A DNA stretch of 64,000 bases from the NCBI RefSeq assembly GCF_002374315.1, contig NZ_NWUX01000013.1:1-64000 (forward strand). The letters are read 5' to 3'. Position numbers and translations under genes: made by a program. Within the stretch, counting starts at the first letter, position 1; each line of letters opens with the position of its first letter. The notes below the pieces were generated by a model, which was not told where the DNA came from, did no database searches, and saw only the letters and a list, made by a program, of their open reading frames with translations. The stretch is from Vreelandella nigrificans. GTDB lineage: Bacteria > Pseudomonadota > Gammaproteobacteria > Pseudomonadales > Halomonadaceae. This document shows, one piece after another, positions 38,255 through 47,357 of the stretch.

Positions 38255-38704
38255 TTATTTAGCGTTCTGCAGGCTCTCTCGCAACTGGACGAGCTCTTCC
38301 TTCAGCCGAGTCAGTGTTTCTACAGACGTGTCACTGGCAGTGACTATGCAGCTAGGAATATGGCGCGCCTGCTCACGCAACGACCGACCTTTATCTGTCA
38401 GAAAGAGCTCCACCACACGCTCATCTCGTGTGCTCCGCCTACGGTGTAACAGCTGATCATTTTCAAGCCTTTTGAGCAGCGGCGTTAACGAGCCAGGATC
38501 GGTGAGCAGGCGTTTGCTTAATGCGCTCACTGTAATGCCATCTTCTTGCCACAATACCAGCATAGCTAGATATTGCGGGTAAGTGAGCCTTAGCTCTTTA
38601 AGCAAGGGTTTATAAATTTTAGTCATCATGAGAGATGTTGAATAGAGCGCAAAGCAGAGCTGGTGGTCGAGCTCTAGTTCACTACAGGGGTCTTGCGCTG
38701 GCAT
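38255..38704 (-). CDS. ohrR: MarR-family peroxide sensor OhrR
   Basis: A 149-residue winged-helix repressor. The sensor Cys is C17 in the DHQLCFALYSTS block, and a second Cys at C119 fits the two-Cys OhrR class, where peroxide drives disulfide formation and release from DNA. The DNA-binding helix region is VSALSKRLLTDPGSLTPLLKRLE, followed by the wing RRRSTRDERV. ATG 38704 has GGAG upstream; the longer frame to 38791 is not needed. It sits 136 bp upstream of ohr on the same strand. Confidence 0.92.
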   Translation of the reverse strand: MPAQDPCSELELDHQLCFALYSTSLMMTKIYKPLLKELRLTYPQYLAMLVLWQEDGITVSALSKRLLTDPGSLTPLLKRLENDQLLHRRRSTRDERVVELFLTDKGRSLREQARHIPSCIVTASDTSVETLTRLKEELVQLRESLQNAK

Positions 38705-38839
38705 GTTGTCTCCGAGACAGGGTGCATAGCATGTAATGTAGCGTGCAACACAGGAAGAGGCTATCCCTAGACGTTGGTCGTAAGTTAGCAATTATGTTTT
38801 GACACTGAGTAGAGTGATCGCTAGCCTTCTTTTATCGAA

Positions 38840-38853
38840 TGTTACCGGTAACA
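38840..38853. promoter_or_regulatory. GntR-type gluconate operator
   Basis: TGTTACCGGTAACA is a perfect 14-bp palindrome that matches the core of the E. coli LacI-family GntR operator. It lies 182 bp upstream of the TRAP binding-protein gene, and a close GntR homolog is encoded at the end of the same gene group. It is the likely repressor site, with gluconate as expected inducer. Confidence 0.75.
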
Positions 38854-39035
38854 ATGTGGTCAAGCAGAAAGCCCAACGATTCGATAGCAATATGTGGTTA
38901 TAAATTTAATGGCGATCAAAAGTACTACCGCCGTTAGCCCCGAGCAGGTTGCACCGACAACCAGCAATAAGTAACCAGTAAGTAGCCACTAAACAGTTAG
39001 CCACTAACAACAATGAATACCTTGGAGATAACGTC

Positions 39036-40109
39036 ATGACAGCGATTTGGCGCAGCACGCTCACTCTGGTTGGTGCAACCACCCTGAGCCTTAGCATGGC
39101 CTATGCACAAAGCCCCGAACTTTCTGATCCTCCTGCCATAGAAGGCGAGGTGGTAGCTGATCATGGAAGACACACCTTACGAATGGGCATTGGTTTGTCC
39201 GAAAACTCTCCTCAGTTTCTCTCAAGCCGGTACTTTGGTGAAATTCTTGAGCAGCGCACCGATGGACGCATAAAGGTCAATGTGTTTCCCAATAGTCAGT
39301 TGGGCGATGATGTGCAAATGATGGAAATGCTGCAGACCGGCACATTAGATATGACATACCCATCAAGCTCGGCCACCACCGGCTATGTTCAAGCACTATC
39401 AGTTTTTGATTTACCGTTCTTGTTACCTAGTCGTGATGCTGCGATTGCAGTTATGCAGAGTGATGTTGCTCAGCAAATGCTAGATGCATTTGAGGGTACT
39501 GGGCTTAAGGCGCTTACCTTCTCGGAAAATGGCTATCGCCAGCTTTCCAACAGCGCACGCCCGGTTGAATCACCAGAAGACGTCGCTGGTCTAGGCGTAC
39601 GCGGTCTCAGCGTTCGTACAATGGAAAACCCCGTGCACTTGGACGTTTGGGAGGCGTTAGGCGCTAACCCGACACCGATGGCGTTTGGTGAGCTGTTCTC
39701 TGCCATGGAGCAAGGTGTTGTGGATGGTCAGGAAAACCCCTGGAGTACTATCCTGACCTCTAACTTTAATGAAGTGCAAGATTACGGCACTGAAACGCGC
39801 CATGTATACACGCCCTTTATCATGATGCTTTCTGAGCGCACCTGGAACCGTATGGCTCCAGAGTATCAAGAGCTGGTACTTGAAGCTGCTCGACAGTCTG
39901 CTGAGTATGAAATCCAGCTCTCTGCAGAGTATGACGATTGGTCTCGCGATCAGCTTGAAGAGCGCGGTATGCAAATCACTCGTCTAGATGATGAGCAGTT
40001 GGCTGCCTTCCAAGAAGCAGTGCAGCCTGTTTATGACAAGTGGGCACCGCGTATCGGCGAAGATCTGATCGCTGAAATTCAGCAAATTGTCGAAAACAGC
40101 AGCCACTAA
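39036..40109 (+). CDS. TRAP transporter solute-binding protein (probable gluconate)
   Basis: A 357-residue periplasmic DctP-type protein with a signal peptide (residues 1-24, ending MAYA-QSP). Family marks are MGIGLSENSPQFLSSRYFGE, VNVFPNSQLGDD and GVVDGQENPWSTI. It binds the substrate and delivers it to the permease pair downstream. The company of gluconokinase, GntR and a GntR operator points to gluconate or a related sugar acid. A hairpin after the gene probably keeps its mRNA more abundant than that of the permeases. Confidence 0.9.
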   Translation: MTAIWRSTLTLVGATTLSLSMAYAQSPELSDPPAIEGEVVADHGRHTLRMGIGLSENSPQFLSSRYFGEILEQRTDGRIKVNVFPNSQLGDDVQMMEMLQTGTLDMTYPSSSATTGYVQALSVFDLPFLLPSRDAAIAVMQSDVAQQMLDAFEGTGLKALTFSENGYRQLSNSARPVESPEDVAGLGVRGLSVRTMENPVHLDVWEALGANPTPMAFGELFSAMEQGVVDGQENPWSTILTSNFNEVQDYGTETRHVYTPFIMMLSERTWNRMAPEYQELVLEAARQSAEYEIQLSAEYDDWSRDQLEERGMQITRLDDEQLAAFQEAVQPVYDKWAPRIGEDLIAEIQQIVENSSH

Positions 40110-40132
40110 TTTGGTTCAGTAAACGTGCTAGC

Positions 40133-40155
40133 GGGCAGGCCATTGCGCCTGCCCG
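40133..40155 (+). terminator. Intercistronic hairpin between TRAP genes
   Basis: CGGGCAGGC at 40133-40141 and GCCTGCCCG at 40147-40155 with a 5-nt loop. No T run follows, so partial termination or 3' protection of the binding-protein message is more likely than a full stop. Confidence 0.55.
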
Positions 40156-40181
40156 ACTTGTCAGTGTCCTTCGGAGTTCTT

Positions 40182-40811
40182 ATGACTACCTCCTCTATTC
40201 CTCCTAGCGAAGTGCCATCTCCAGGGGCATCAACATTGGAGGACCCGTCGGTTTATTTGGATGACCCAAATCGCAAGCTGCTTGAGATTAATACCGAGAT
40301 ACGCCAAGGCCCCGCGTTGTTTCGTTGGTTAACACTCGCTATGGAGTATTTGATAGGCGCAATTTTAGTAGCCCTGATTGTGGCGGTTTCAAGCAATGTT
40401 GTTGGGCGTTCTGTATTTAATCACTCGCTACCCTGGGTCGATGAGTTGGCGCGCATGCTATTTATTTGGCTGGTGTTTATTGGTGCTGCCGCCGCATTTG
40501 CACGCTATGAGCATATCGCCGTTGATGCGCTGGTAAGGCGTTTGCCACTGCGCTTTGCTCATATGCTCTATTTCCTACAGCACCTGATTATCACTGGGTT
40601 AATGGTGGTGATGATTTGGGGTGGCTACCAAGTATTAACACGCTCAAGCGGTCGCTCCGCCATCATGGGCGTTCCACTTAGTCTAGTCAGCCTGTCACTT
40701 GTGCTATGTGTCATTTTTATTGCTGCGGTATCGCTCTGGCGCATGTGGATTAGCGTGGGTGTGATTCGCCAATCGTGTCACCAATCGACTGGCTTGCCAG
40801 GGGAGCGTTAA
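40182..40811 (+). CDS. TRAP transporter small permease (DctQ type)
   Basis: A 209-residue membrane subunit with a ~55-residue polar N-terminal tail and four membrane segments. The family signature WVDELARMLFIWLVFIGAA is complete. The start at 40182 has CGGAG upstream; the frame open from 40125 would run through the hairpin and is rejected. Its stop lies 2 bp before the large permease gene. Confidence 0.9.
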   Translation: MTTSSIPPSEVPSPGASTLEDPSVYLDDPNRKLLEINTEIRQGPALFRWLTLAMEYLIGAILVALIVAVSSNVVGRSVFNHSLPWVDELARMLFIWLVFIGAAAAFARYEHIAVDALVRRLPLRFAHMLYFLQHLIITGLMVVMIWGGYQVLTRSSGRSAIMGVPLSLVSLSLVLCVIFIAAVSLWRMWISVGVIRQSCHQSTGLPGER

Positions 40812-40813
40812 TC

Positions 40814-42094
40814 ATGCTGTGGATTTTTCTCGCCATTTTATTAGCGTCCATAGTAATTGGTTTGCCAATTGCATTTGGCCTGGGTGTTGCTGCACTGGTG
40901 ATGGCGGTGCTCTCTGACATTCCATTGTCAATCATGATTGAGCAGTCGATTAGGGGCGTGAATAGCTTTCCGCTGCTAGCGATTCCATTTTTTATTTTAG
41001 TCGGTGAGGTAATGAGTAATGGTGGCATTGCACGTCGTTTAATGGAACTTGCGGGTGCGCTGGTCGGTTTTATGCGCGGCGGACTTGGTCAGGTGGCGAT
41101 CACCGGATCGATGTTTTTTGGTGGGATTAGCGGCTCAGCGGTGGCGGATACTGCAGCCACTGGCTCAATGATGATTCCATCCATGAAGCAGCAAGGCTAT
41201 ACAGCGGCTAACGCCACGGCGATTAACACCGTGTCATCGGTGATTGGGATTATCATTCCTCCCTCAATCCCACTCATTTTATATGGCATCGTAACTGAAA
41301 CATCGATCAGCCGGCTGTTCATTGCAGGGATTGTGCCGGGCCTGTTAATTGGCGCCGCACTGATGGTGACTACCTTTATTCTGGCGAGCAAGCAGGGTGG
41401 AGGCGTTCGCCAATTCCGCTGGGATCGGTTGTGGAAAGCCTTTAAAGACGCCTGGCTGGCGCTGGTGCTGCCTGTGATCGTTATTGGCGGAATTATTGGG
41501 GGGGTGTTTACTGCCACCGAAGCGGCCGTTGCTGCACTGCTCTATTCGCTGGCTATCTCTCTGCTGGTATACCGTGAGTTTAAGCTCAGCGAGCTGGGCG
41601 GTATGCTGATTCGTACTGCAAGACTCACTGGTATGGTGATGATGTTACTTGCGTTTGCCACGGTCATTGCTTGGTTTTTAACTATCAACATGGTGCCGCA
41701 AACCTTGGTGCGTCAAGTGCAAGCAATTACCCAAGAACCGTTTTTGCTGCTGCTGATTGTTGCGGGGCTGCTACTGCTGGTGGGCTTCGTAATGGACTTA
41801 ACACCTGCCATGGTGATTATGGCGCCGATGCTTGCACCGATTGTGACCTCTGTAGGTGTGGATGCTGCTTATTTCGGTGTTCTAATGGCATTTATTTTAG
41901 GTATTGGGCTATTAACCCCACCCGTGGGCACCTGCTTATATGTCGGCTGTGGTGTTGGTAAAGTCTCTATGGAGTCGCTGGTAAAAGCCATGCTGCCTTA
42001 CTACGCTGCTCTGGTCGTCGTGTTGGTAGTACTGATTGCGTTCCCAGGCATTGTCACTTGGTTGCCTGACCTCACCGCTGTGCGCGGCAATTGA
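40814..42094 (+). CDS. TRAP transporter large permease (DctM type)
   Basis: A 426-residue membrane subunit with about 12 segments. Typical marks are SFPLLAIPFFILVGEVMSNGGIARRL, GGISGSAVADTAATGSMMIPSM and IIPPSIPLILYG, with TPPVGTCLYVG near the C-terminus (the transport motif). It uses the sodium gradient to import the substrate. The start is close to the DctQ stop, with GGGAG upstream. Gluconokinase follows after 12 bp. Confidence 0.92.
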   Translation: MLWIFLAILLASIVIGLPIAFGLGVAALVMAVLSDIPLSIMIEQSIRGVNSFPLLAIPFFILVGEVMSNGGIARRLMELAGALVGFMRGGLGQVAITGSMFFGGISGSAVADTAATGSMMIPSMKQQGYTAANATAINTVSSVIGIIIPPSIPLILYGIVTETSISRLFIAGIVPGLLIGAALMVTTFILASKQGGGVRQFRWDRLWKAFKDAWLALVLPVIVIGGIIGGVFTATEAAVAALLYSLAISLLVYREFKLSELGGMLIRTARLTGMVMMLLAFATVIAWFLTINMVPQTLVRQVQAITQEPFLLLLIVAGLLLLVGFVMDLTPAMVIMAPMLAPIVTSVGVDAAYFGVLMAFILGIGLLTPPVGTCLYVGCGVGKVSMESLVKAMLPYYAALVVVLVVLIAFPGIVTWLPDLTAVRGN

Positions 42095-42106
42095 TAGGAG
42101 CATCGA

Positions 42107-42637
42107 GTGAATAATCCATCACATCGTATTCTTGTCATGGGGGTCTCTGGATCAGGAAAATCCCATGTTGGCCAGCAGCTAGCGGCAGTGTTAGGAGCGA
42201 CGTTTATTGACGGGGATGATCATCACTCGCCAGCCAATGTTGCTAAAATGGCTAGCGGTATACCGTTGGACGATGATGATCGACATGACTGGTTGGCAAC
42301 CCTTAGTGGACTATTTGCTGCGTATAAAGCCAACAAGGAGTCTGTCGTTATTGCTTGTTCCGGCCTTAAAAAGCGCTATCGGGACCGTCTGCGAGAAGGG
42401 GATCCTGCATTGCGCGTTTTATATTTGGAGGGATCCCATGCACTGCTACGCGAGCGGCTAGAGAGCCGGGCAGGGCATTTCTTTAAAGGCGACAGTATGT
42501 TAGCCAGCCAGCTGGCAGATTTGGAGCCTCCAGCCAGTGATGAAGCGGTCATCGTATCGGTTACGCTACCGCCTAGTGCTATTGTTGAACGCTTTATTGC
42601 GACACTCGCGCTCACGCAGCGTCGTTCATTAGGCTAA
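42107..42637 (+). CDS. gntK: Gluconokinase
   Basis: A 176-residue P-loop kinase that phosphorylates gluconate to 6-phosphogluconate. Walker A is GVSGSGKSHVG, and the family marks DGDDHHSPANVAKMASGIPLDDDDR and ACSGLKKRYRDRLR are complete. The start codon is GTG, with TAGGAG upstream. This is the key link between TRAP uptake and the Entner-Doudoroff or pentose phosphate routes. Confidence 0.96.
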   Translation: MNNPSHRILVMGVSGSGKSHVGQQLAAVLGATFIDGDDHHSPANVAKMASGIPLDDDDRHDWLATLSGLFAAYKANKESVVIACSGLKKRYRDRLREGDPALRVLYLEGSHALLRERLESRAGHFFKGDSMLASQLADLEPPASDEAVIVSVTLPPSAIVERFIATLALTQRRSLG

Positions 42638-42716
42638 AGGATGGGATAGGCGGAGGGCCTTACTATTCGCTATGGTATGGCCCCTGCATATTCAACATTA
42701 CAAGGCAGTGACGCCA

Positions 42717-43712
42717 TTGAAGAAAAAACGCCCGACATTACAAGATATTGCTGACCGAGTTGATGCAACTAAAATGACGGTCAGCCGCTGTTTGAGAGAT
42801 CCTGATACAGTCTCGGAGGGTCTTCGTGAACGTATTTTTACTGTCGCTGAACAGCTTGGCTACATACCTAATCGGGCGCCTGACCTGCTTTCCCGTGCCA
42901 CCAGTCACTCTATCGGAGTGTTGGTGCCATCGCTGACCAACCAAGTATTTGCTGATGTTATTGTCGGCATTGAAGCGTATACCGAGCCTGCAGGGTACCA
43001 TTTGATGCTCTCTCATTATGGCTATAGCCAGGAGCTGGAAGAGCGCAGCCTAGCGTCGTTACTCTCTTATAACGTGGACGGCGTCATCCTTTCAGACCGT
43101 GACCACACACCACGTAGTCTGCGTATGCTAGAAACAGCGGGCATTCCTATTGTTGAGATTATGGATACCCATCGTCCGCCCTTGGAGCAGGCGGTTGGCT
43201 ACGATAACGTGCAGGCCGCTTACGACATGGTTAGCGAGATGATCCGCCGTGGCAGGCGCCAAGTGATTTATCTCGCCGTGCGCCTGGATGAGCGTACACG
43301 CCAGCGTGAGCAGGGCTACCGTCAGGCGATGGAGGAGCATGGCTTACTGCCAGTAACGCTGCAAAGCAGTCAACGCTCTTCTTACAGCGTTGGAGCGGCA
43401 CTGATGCAGGAAATTCAGCGACACTACCCCGCTACCGATGGCATTTTTTGCACCAACGATGATGTTGCCGTTGGGGCTTACTTTGAATGTTTGCGCCATG
43501 GTGTGAACGTGCCTGAAAAGATGGCGATTGCAGGGTTTCATGGCCACGATGTTGGGCAGGCGATGGCGCCACGCCTCGCCAGCGTGATTACCCCTCGGCA
43601 AGCTATCGGAGAAGCAGCCGCTAAAGCGCTGTTGTCGCGTATCCGTGGCGAAGTACTGGAACAGTCGGTGATAGACTTGGGCTATCATATCGAGGTGGGT
43701 AAAACGCTGTAG
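42717..43712 (+). CDS. gntR: LacI-family gluconate repressor GntR
   Basis: A 331-residue LacI-type repressor, recognisably close to E. coli GntR by eye along its whole length. The helix-turn-helix is PTLQDIADRVDATKMTVSR, then YIPNRAPDLLS, and the effector domain ends with FHGHDVGQAMAPRLAS. TTG 42717 aligns with the E. coli GntR start, with AAGG upstream; ATG 42672 would add 15 residues without a good ribosome site. It probably controls the operon through the palindrome at 38840, far upstream, so it would be part of its own regulated transcript. Confidence 0.93.
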   Translation: MKKKRPTLQDIADRVDATKMTVSRCLRDPDTVSEGLRERIFTVAEQLGYIPNRAPDLLSRATSHSIGVLVPSLTNQVFADVIVGIEAYTEPAGYHLMLSHYGYSQELEERSLASLLSYNVDGVILSDRDHTPRSLRMLETAGIPIVEIMDTHRPPLEQAVGYDNVQAAYDMVSEMIRRGRRQVIYLAVRLDERTRQREQGYRQAMEEHGLLPVTLQSSQRSSYSVGAALMQEIQRHYPATDGIFCTNDDVAVGAYFECLRHGVNVPEKMAIAGFHGHDVGQAMAPRLASVITPRQAIGEAAAKALLSRIRGEVLEQSVIDLGYHIEVGKTL

Positions 43713-43806
43713 CATCATTGAGTAGCGAGACAGCTGTTTCGATAGTCTATTCTGTTCAAAAAAAGCAACTCATTAAAAGAATCGCAGTACAGAGCACGAG
43801 GCCGCC

Positions 43807-44655
43807 GTGAAAATTACTCAACTCATTGTCTATCCGGTTAAATCGCTGAAGGGCATTAGCATCACCCAAAGTAACATCCAAGCTCATGGATTGGCGTGGG
43901 ATCGCCGTTGGATGCTGGTTGATGCTCAGCAGCGCTTTGTTACCCAGCGCCAGTTGCCTGAACTTGCCACCATTGCAGTTGCATTAACGGATCAAGCGTT
44001 AGTGCTATCTCACCCTAATGTTGACCCGATAGCGATTCCTTTGGAGGAGCCTCAAGGTAATCTCCATCTCGTAAAAGTGTGGGCAGACCACTGTAAAGCA
44101 CTGCCAGAAAGTGAGGAAGTATCGCACTGGCTTGTGGCTGCATTGGGTGAGCAGGCACAAGGAATCAGCTTAGTGCGCTTTGCCACCGAGTTTCCCCGGG
44201 CGGTTGAGGAGGATTTTCTCGCAGGGGGAGAAGCGCATACTTATTTTTCTGATGGTTATCCCTTTCTGATAACCACCACTGGCTCGTTGGATGCCTTAAA
44301 TCAAGCTCTTGTCGCTGGAGGGCACTCGCCCATCCCCATGAACCGCTTCCGGCCCAATATTGTGGTGGAGTGCGATGATGCCTGGGCGGAAAATCGCTGG
44401 AAGGCCCTGACAGCACACCAAGGCGGTTATGAACTAACGTTACGCAAACCTTGCCAACGTTGCAAAATCACCACGGTTGATCAGCAGACGGCAGCGATTC
44501 CCGTACCAGGGGAGCCGCTGAAAACACTACTCGCATTAAATACCCAGCCCCATCTGAAAGGTGCGCACTTTGGCCAGAATGCTACGTTAACCTCTGGGCA
44601 AGGCGGCACTATTCGCGTGGGGGATGAGGTGGTGTCAACGTCCCGTGAGGCTTAA
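43807..44655 (+). CDS. MOSC-domain protein (YcbX-like)
   Basis: A 282-residue protein with an N-terminal MOSC_N beta-barrel (ITQLIVYPVKSLKGISI) and the C-terminal MOSC domain carrying the conserved Cys in RKPCQRCKITTVDQ. YcbX-type proteins are molybdenum-cofactor enzymes that reduce N-hydroxylated compounds. The E. coli protein has an extra C-terminal [2Fe-2S] ferredoxin domain, absent here. GTG is the start, with ACGAGG upstream. Its 3' end overlaps the EamA gene by 47 bp, convergent. Confidence 0.88.
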   Translation: MKITQLIVYPVKSLKGISITQSNIQAHGLAWDRRWMLVDAQQRFVTQRQLPELATIAVALTDQALVLSHPNVDPIAIPLEEPQGNLHLVKVWADHCKALPESEEVSHWLVAALGEQAQGISLVRFATEFPRAVEEDFLAGGEAHTYFSDGYPFLITTTGSLDALNQALVAGGHSPIPMNRFRPNIVVECDDAWAENRWKALTAHQGGYELTLRKPCQRCKITTVDQQTAAIPVPGEPLKTLLALNTQPHLKGAHFGQNATLTSGQGGTIRVGDEVVSTSREA

Positions 44656-45514
44656 ACCTTAGGAGCTTGGTGGCAATTGCGGTGCCTAGCAGGGTGATCA
44701 CCATGCCAGCCAACACCTGAAAGCTGAGTGTTTCGTCGAGTAGCAAGTAGCCCCACAATAACGCGCTAACAGGCACTAAAAAAGTCACTGTGGAAGTCGC
44801 GGTAGCACCGGCGCTAGCAAGTAGCCCAAAGTAGAGCAGGAAAGCTAACGTTGTGCTTAATACCGCCAGCGCTAGAGCATTACCCCAGGCAAGTGTACTC
44901 ACTGGCTCGCTTGGCCAAAGCAGCAGGCCGGGTATCAGTAGCACCAGGGCTGACATTGCGCTGCTACCTGCTGCTAGAACGCGGGTAGGTAAGTGGCCCA
45001 AGCGAGTTTTCGAGTAGTTACCAGCAACGCCGTAACAAAAAGTAGCGCCTAATACCGCGACAATAAACCAACCGTCGCCGCCAAGCGTAAAATCTAATCG
45101 ATTAGCGGAAAGTACATAGACTCCCAGCAGGGCCAGCGCCAACCCTATATATTGCTGGCGCTGCACCGGTGTTGCGAAAAAAGCTGCACCTAAGAGCGCG
45201 GTAAAAATCGGTGTAGTGGCGTTAATCAGAGAGGTGAAGCCTGCTTCAAGCCGGGTGGTGGCAAGGGCTAACAGCGAAAAAGGCAGTACGTGATTGATGA
45301 TACCCAGGAGTAGCAGGGAGCCTTTATGCCGCCAAATAAGCTGTAAATAGCGCAAGCTCAATAGCAGGGGCACCAACAAGAGCGCCCCAACTCCCATGCG
45401 TACTAGCACCAGCGGCACGGGACCAAACTCTGGCGCTGCAACACGCATAAAAATAAATGAAAGCCCCCATAAAGAAGATAGCAGCAGCAGGCGAAGCGTA
45501 TCAGCCGACGACAT
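44609..45514 (-). CDS. EamA/DMT-family transporter
   Basis: A 301-residue membrane protein with ten predicted segments in two five-helix EamA repeats. Typical marks are LLSSLWGLSFIFMRVA near the start, NATTPIFTALLGA and LVPVSALLWGYLLLDE. Members export amino acids or metabolites; the substrate is unknown. AAGGA precedes the ATG. It overlaps the MOSC gene tail-to-tail. Confidence 0.9.
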   Translation of the reverse strand: MSSADTLRLLLLSSLWGLSFIFMRVAAPEFGPVPLVLVRMGVGALLLVPLLLSLRYLQLIWRHKGSLLLLGIINHVLPFSLLALATTRLEAGFTSLINATTPIFTALLGAAFFATPVQRQQYIGLALALLGVYVLSANRLDFTLGGDGWFIVAVLGATFCYGVAGNYSKTRLGHLPTRVLAAGSSAMSALVLLIPGLLLWPSEPVSTLAWGNALALAVLSTTLAFLLYFGLLASAGATATSTVTFLVPVSALLWGYLLLDETLSFQVLAGMVITLLGTAIATKLLRFKPHGTLTPPHPPRE

Positions 45515-45890
45515 GGCGTGTCCTTACGTTAGTAGCGGTGGTGGTTGATACTTGTTGGTGAAGTCATCAGCTTAGCGACAATGCGGCCCAAAGCGAATAC
45601 TACCTACTGTTCCGTATCATTTTTCGTAAGTTGCCAACGTAGAGCAGTGCCAATCTTTGTTCTGTAACTGATTTAGCGTTGACGCTAACAAAGAGGACTT
45701 CTTTGGTGATCTATATGGTTGTATTTTATATATTTTTAGAAATATTTTTGAATCTCGCAACGTTTGTTGGCTCGGTAATTCGGCATAGTCGGTAGTATCA
45801 GCTACGCTGAGGGTGGAGTGGCCGTAGGTTGTGGTCACTCGTGCGATGAATCAATTTCCTGAATCAACTTCCATAGGAAAGGAGAACAGA
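45515..45890. other. Intergenic region between EamA and OsmC-like genes
   Basis: About 376 bp of gene-free sequence upstream of two divergent genes. It is AT-rich around 45710-45760. An open frame on the minus strand (45617-45838) has no ribosome site or recognisable product. Promoters for both genes should be here; I see no clear operator. Confidence 0.45.
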
Positions 45891-46313
45891 ATGGATCGTA
45901 AAGCTAGCGCGCACTGGGAAGGTGGGCTAAAGGATGGTAAAGGCTCCGTTTCCACTGAAAGTGGCGCTTTAGACGCCAGCTACTCCTTCAAAAAGCGCTT
46001 TGAGGACGAGCAGGGTACCAATCCGGAAGAGCTAATTGGCGCAGCTCATGCAAGTTGCTTTTCAATGGCTCTTTCAATGATTTTAGGTGAGAAGGGCTAC
46101 ACGGCTGAGTCGATCGACACCCAGGCGAAGGTTACGCTTTCCCAAGGGGCTTCTGGTTTTGATATCTCTAAAATCCATCTGGAGGTAGAAGCTTCTATCC
46201 GTGATGCTGATGATGCCGTATTCAAGGAAGCCGCTGAAATGGCAAAAACTAATTGCCCAGTTTCTAAAGTGCTGAATGCAGAAATCACTATGACCGCTAA
46301 GCTTAAAGGTTAG
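45891..46313 (+). CDS. OsmC-like peroxiredoxin
   Basis: A 140-residue OsmC-family protein, distinct from the Ohr at 37693. It begins MDRKASAHWEGGLKDGKGSV and has the catalytic Cys in GAAHASCFSMALS (C56) and the second Cys in TNCPVSKVL. OsmC reduces peroxides and is osmotically induced in E. coli. The start at 45891 has AAAGGAGA upstream. A terminator follows. Confidence 0.92.
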   Translation: MDRKASAHWEGGLKDGKGSVSTESGALDASYSFKKRFEDEQGTNPEELIGAAHASCFSMALSMILGEKGYTAESIDTQAKVTLSQGASGFDISKIHLEVEASIRDADDAVFKEAAEMAKTNCPVSKVLNAEITMTAKLKG

Positions 46314-46344
46314 TTATTTTTTTGACTTGTTAACCTATGTTATG

Positions 46345-46370
46345 GCACCGCATTTTATGTGGTGCTTTTT
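46345..46370 (+). terminator. Rho-independent terminator after the OsmC-like gene
   Basis: GCACCGCAT at 46345-46353 pairs with ATGTGGTGC at 46357-46365 (one G-T pair) over a 3-nt loop, followed by TTTTT. Confidence 0.8.
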
Positions 46371-46485
46371 ATTGGTTAGTGCGTCATTGTATTATAATCG
46401 ATAGTTTTAAATATTGTTTGTGAAATGCTTGTTGGTTTTAAGCTGGTTCTTTTTTTTAAAAAAATATAGCTGCTGTGAAAATAAA

Positions 46486-46513
46486 AAAGGCCTTGGCGAA
46501 TGCCAAGGCCTTT
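46486..46513 (-). terminator. Terminator of the PRC-barrel gene
   Basis: AAAGGCCTTGGC at 46486-46497 and GCCAAGGCCTTT at 46502-46513 over a GAAT loop, a perfect 12-bp stem. On the minus strand it is followed by a run of T, so it ends the PRC-barrel gene; it may work both ways. Confidence 0.85.
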
Positions 46514-46535
46514 AAAAATGGGGGGTCAAAGAAGA

Positions 46536-46964
46536 TTAGTTGCGCTCATACTCTTCTGCTTCTTCAAGAGCATCTTGTGAGGCATTAACGCGAATAACGT
46601 AGTCATCGCCATCTTCGTCTTGAGTGAGCTCAAGGGAGTCCCACTCAATGGCAACGTCTTTTTCGCCCATTCCAAGGAAGCCACCAACACCAACAACTAC
46701 CGCTTGAATTTGTCCGTCTTCACCGATAATTAGATCAGAAATGGTACCGATGTCGTCATCATCTTCTACCGAGCTTTTTACTTGGTTGCCGGTCAAAGAA
46801 TCAGCGTGGAAAGTACCTTCTGGCTGGGAAGTTAGGTACGTTGCTTCCATCGGCATGGTGCTTTCTGCCGTCGCGGCATGCTCATCAGCATTGATCGCCG
46901 TTGCTGCAAAAATGAATGCCGGTACCATCAGGGTACCTAGAAAAGCAGGTTTGATCATTTTCAT
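46536..46964 (-). CDS. Exported PRC-barrel domain protein
   Basis: A 142-residue acidic protein with a signal peptide (residues 1-27, ending INADEH) and a single PRC-barrel domain: VEDDDDIGTISDLIIGEDGQ, then AVVVGVGGFLGMGEKDVAIEWDSLE. Such small exported PRC-barrel proteins are common in halophiles and rhizobia, but the role is unknown. The very acidic composition suits a periplasmic protein in a salt-adapted cell. ATG 46964 has GGAG upstream. Confidence 0.88.
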   Translation of the reverse strand: MKMIKPAFLGTLMVPAFIFAATAINADEHAATAESTMPMEATYLTSQPEGTFHADSLTGNQVKSSVEDDDDIGTISDLIIGEDGQIQAVVVGVGGFLGMGEKDVAIEWDSLELTQDEDGDDYVIRVNASQDALEEAEEYERN

Positions 46965-47357
46965 TGCTCTTGCTCCTTGCGCTTGTATCAAGACATACGA
47001 ATCTACGTAAATGTCTTCACAAATTAATAACGATGACTAGTGATAGGTAGTTTGAACTCCTCCTTGAATACCTTTTGCGCATTTTCCATACTGCGCCGAC
47101 TAGATCGTTATTACTCCTAGTTACTATACCTATAGCCATGCGGCTAAGTTGTTGGGAAAAACTACGGGGGTAGTTATCCCTGCCTAGCGCTTCACTGCGT
47201 CCAGACACTTATTAAGGTAGACGTTGTATTTGCTTTTGAAAAGGTAATTGCAATGTTTTTGTATTGATAATAAGGAGAAGTAGTTTTTATATCTATCGAA
47301 AGCAGGGAGTTAGCAAATAAAGCAGTTAGATTAGTTAAAATAGAAGCAGCTGCCAGT

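Noticed and set aside
45617..45838. 73-residue minus-strand open frame in the EamA/OsmC gap
   Set aside because: There is no ribosome site, signal, or family resemblance; the gap looks like a promoter region.
47017..47208. 63-residue minus-strand open frame in the gap before the L,D-transpeptidase
   Set aside because: There is no ribosome site and the composition is Arg/Ser-rich without structure.
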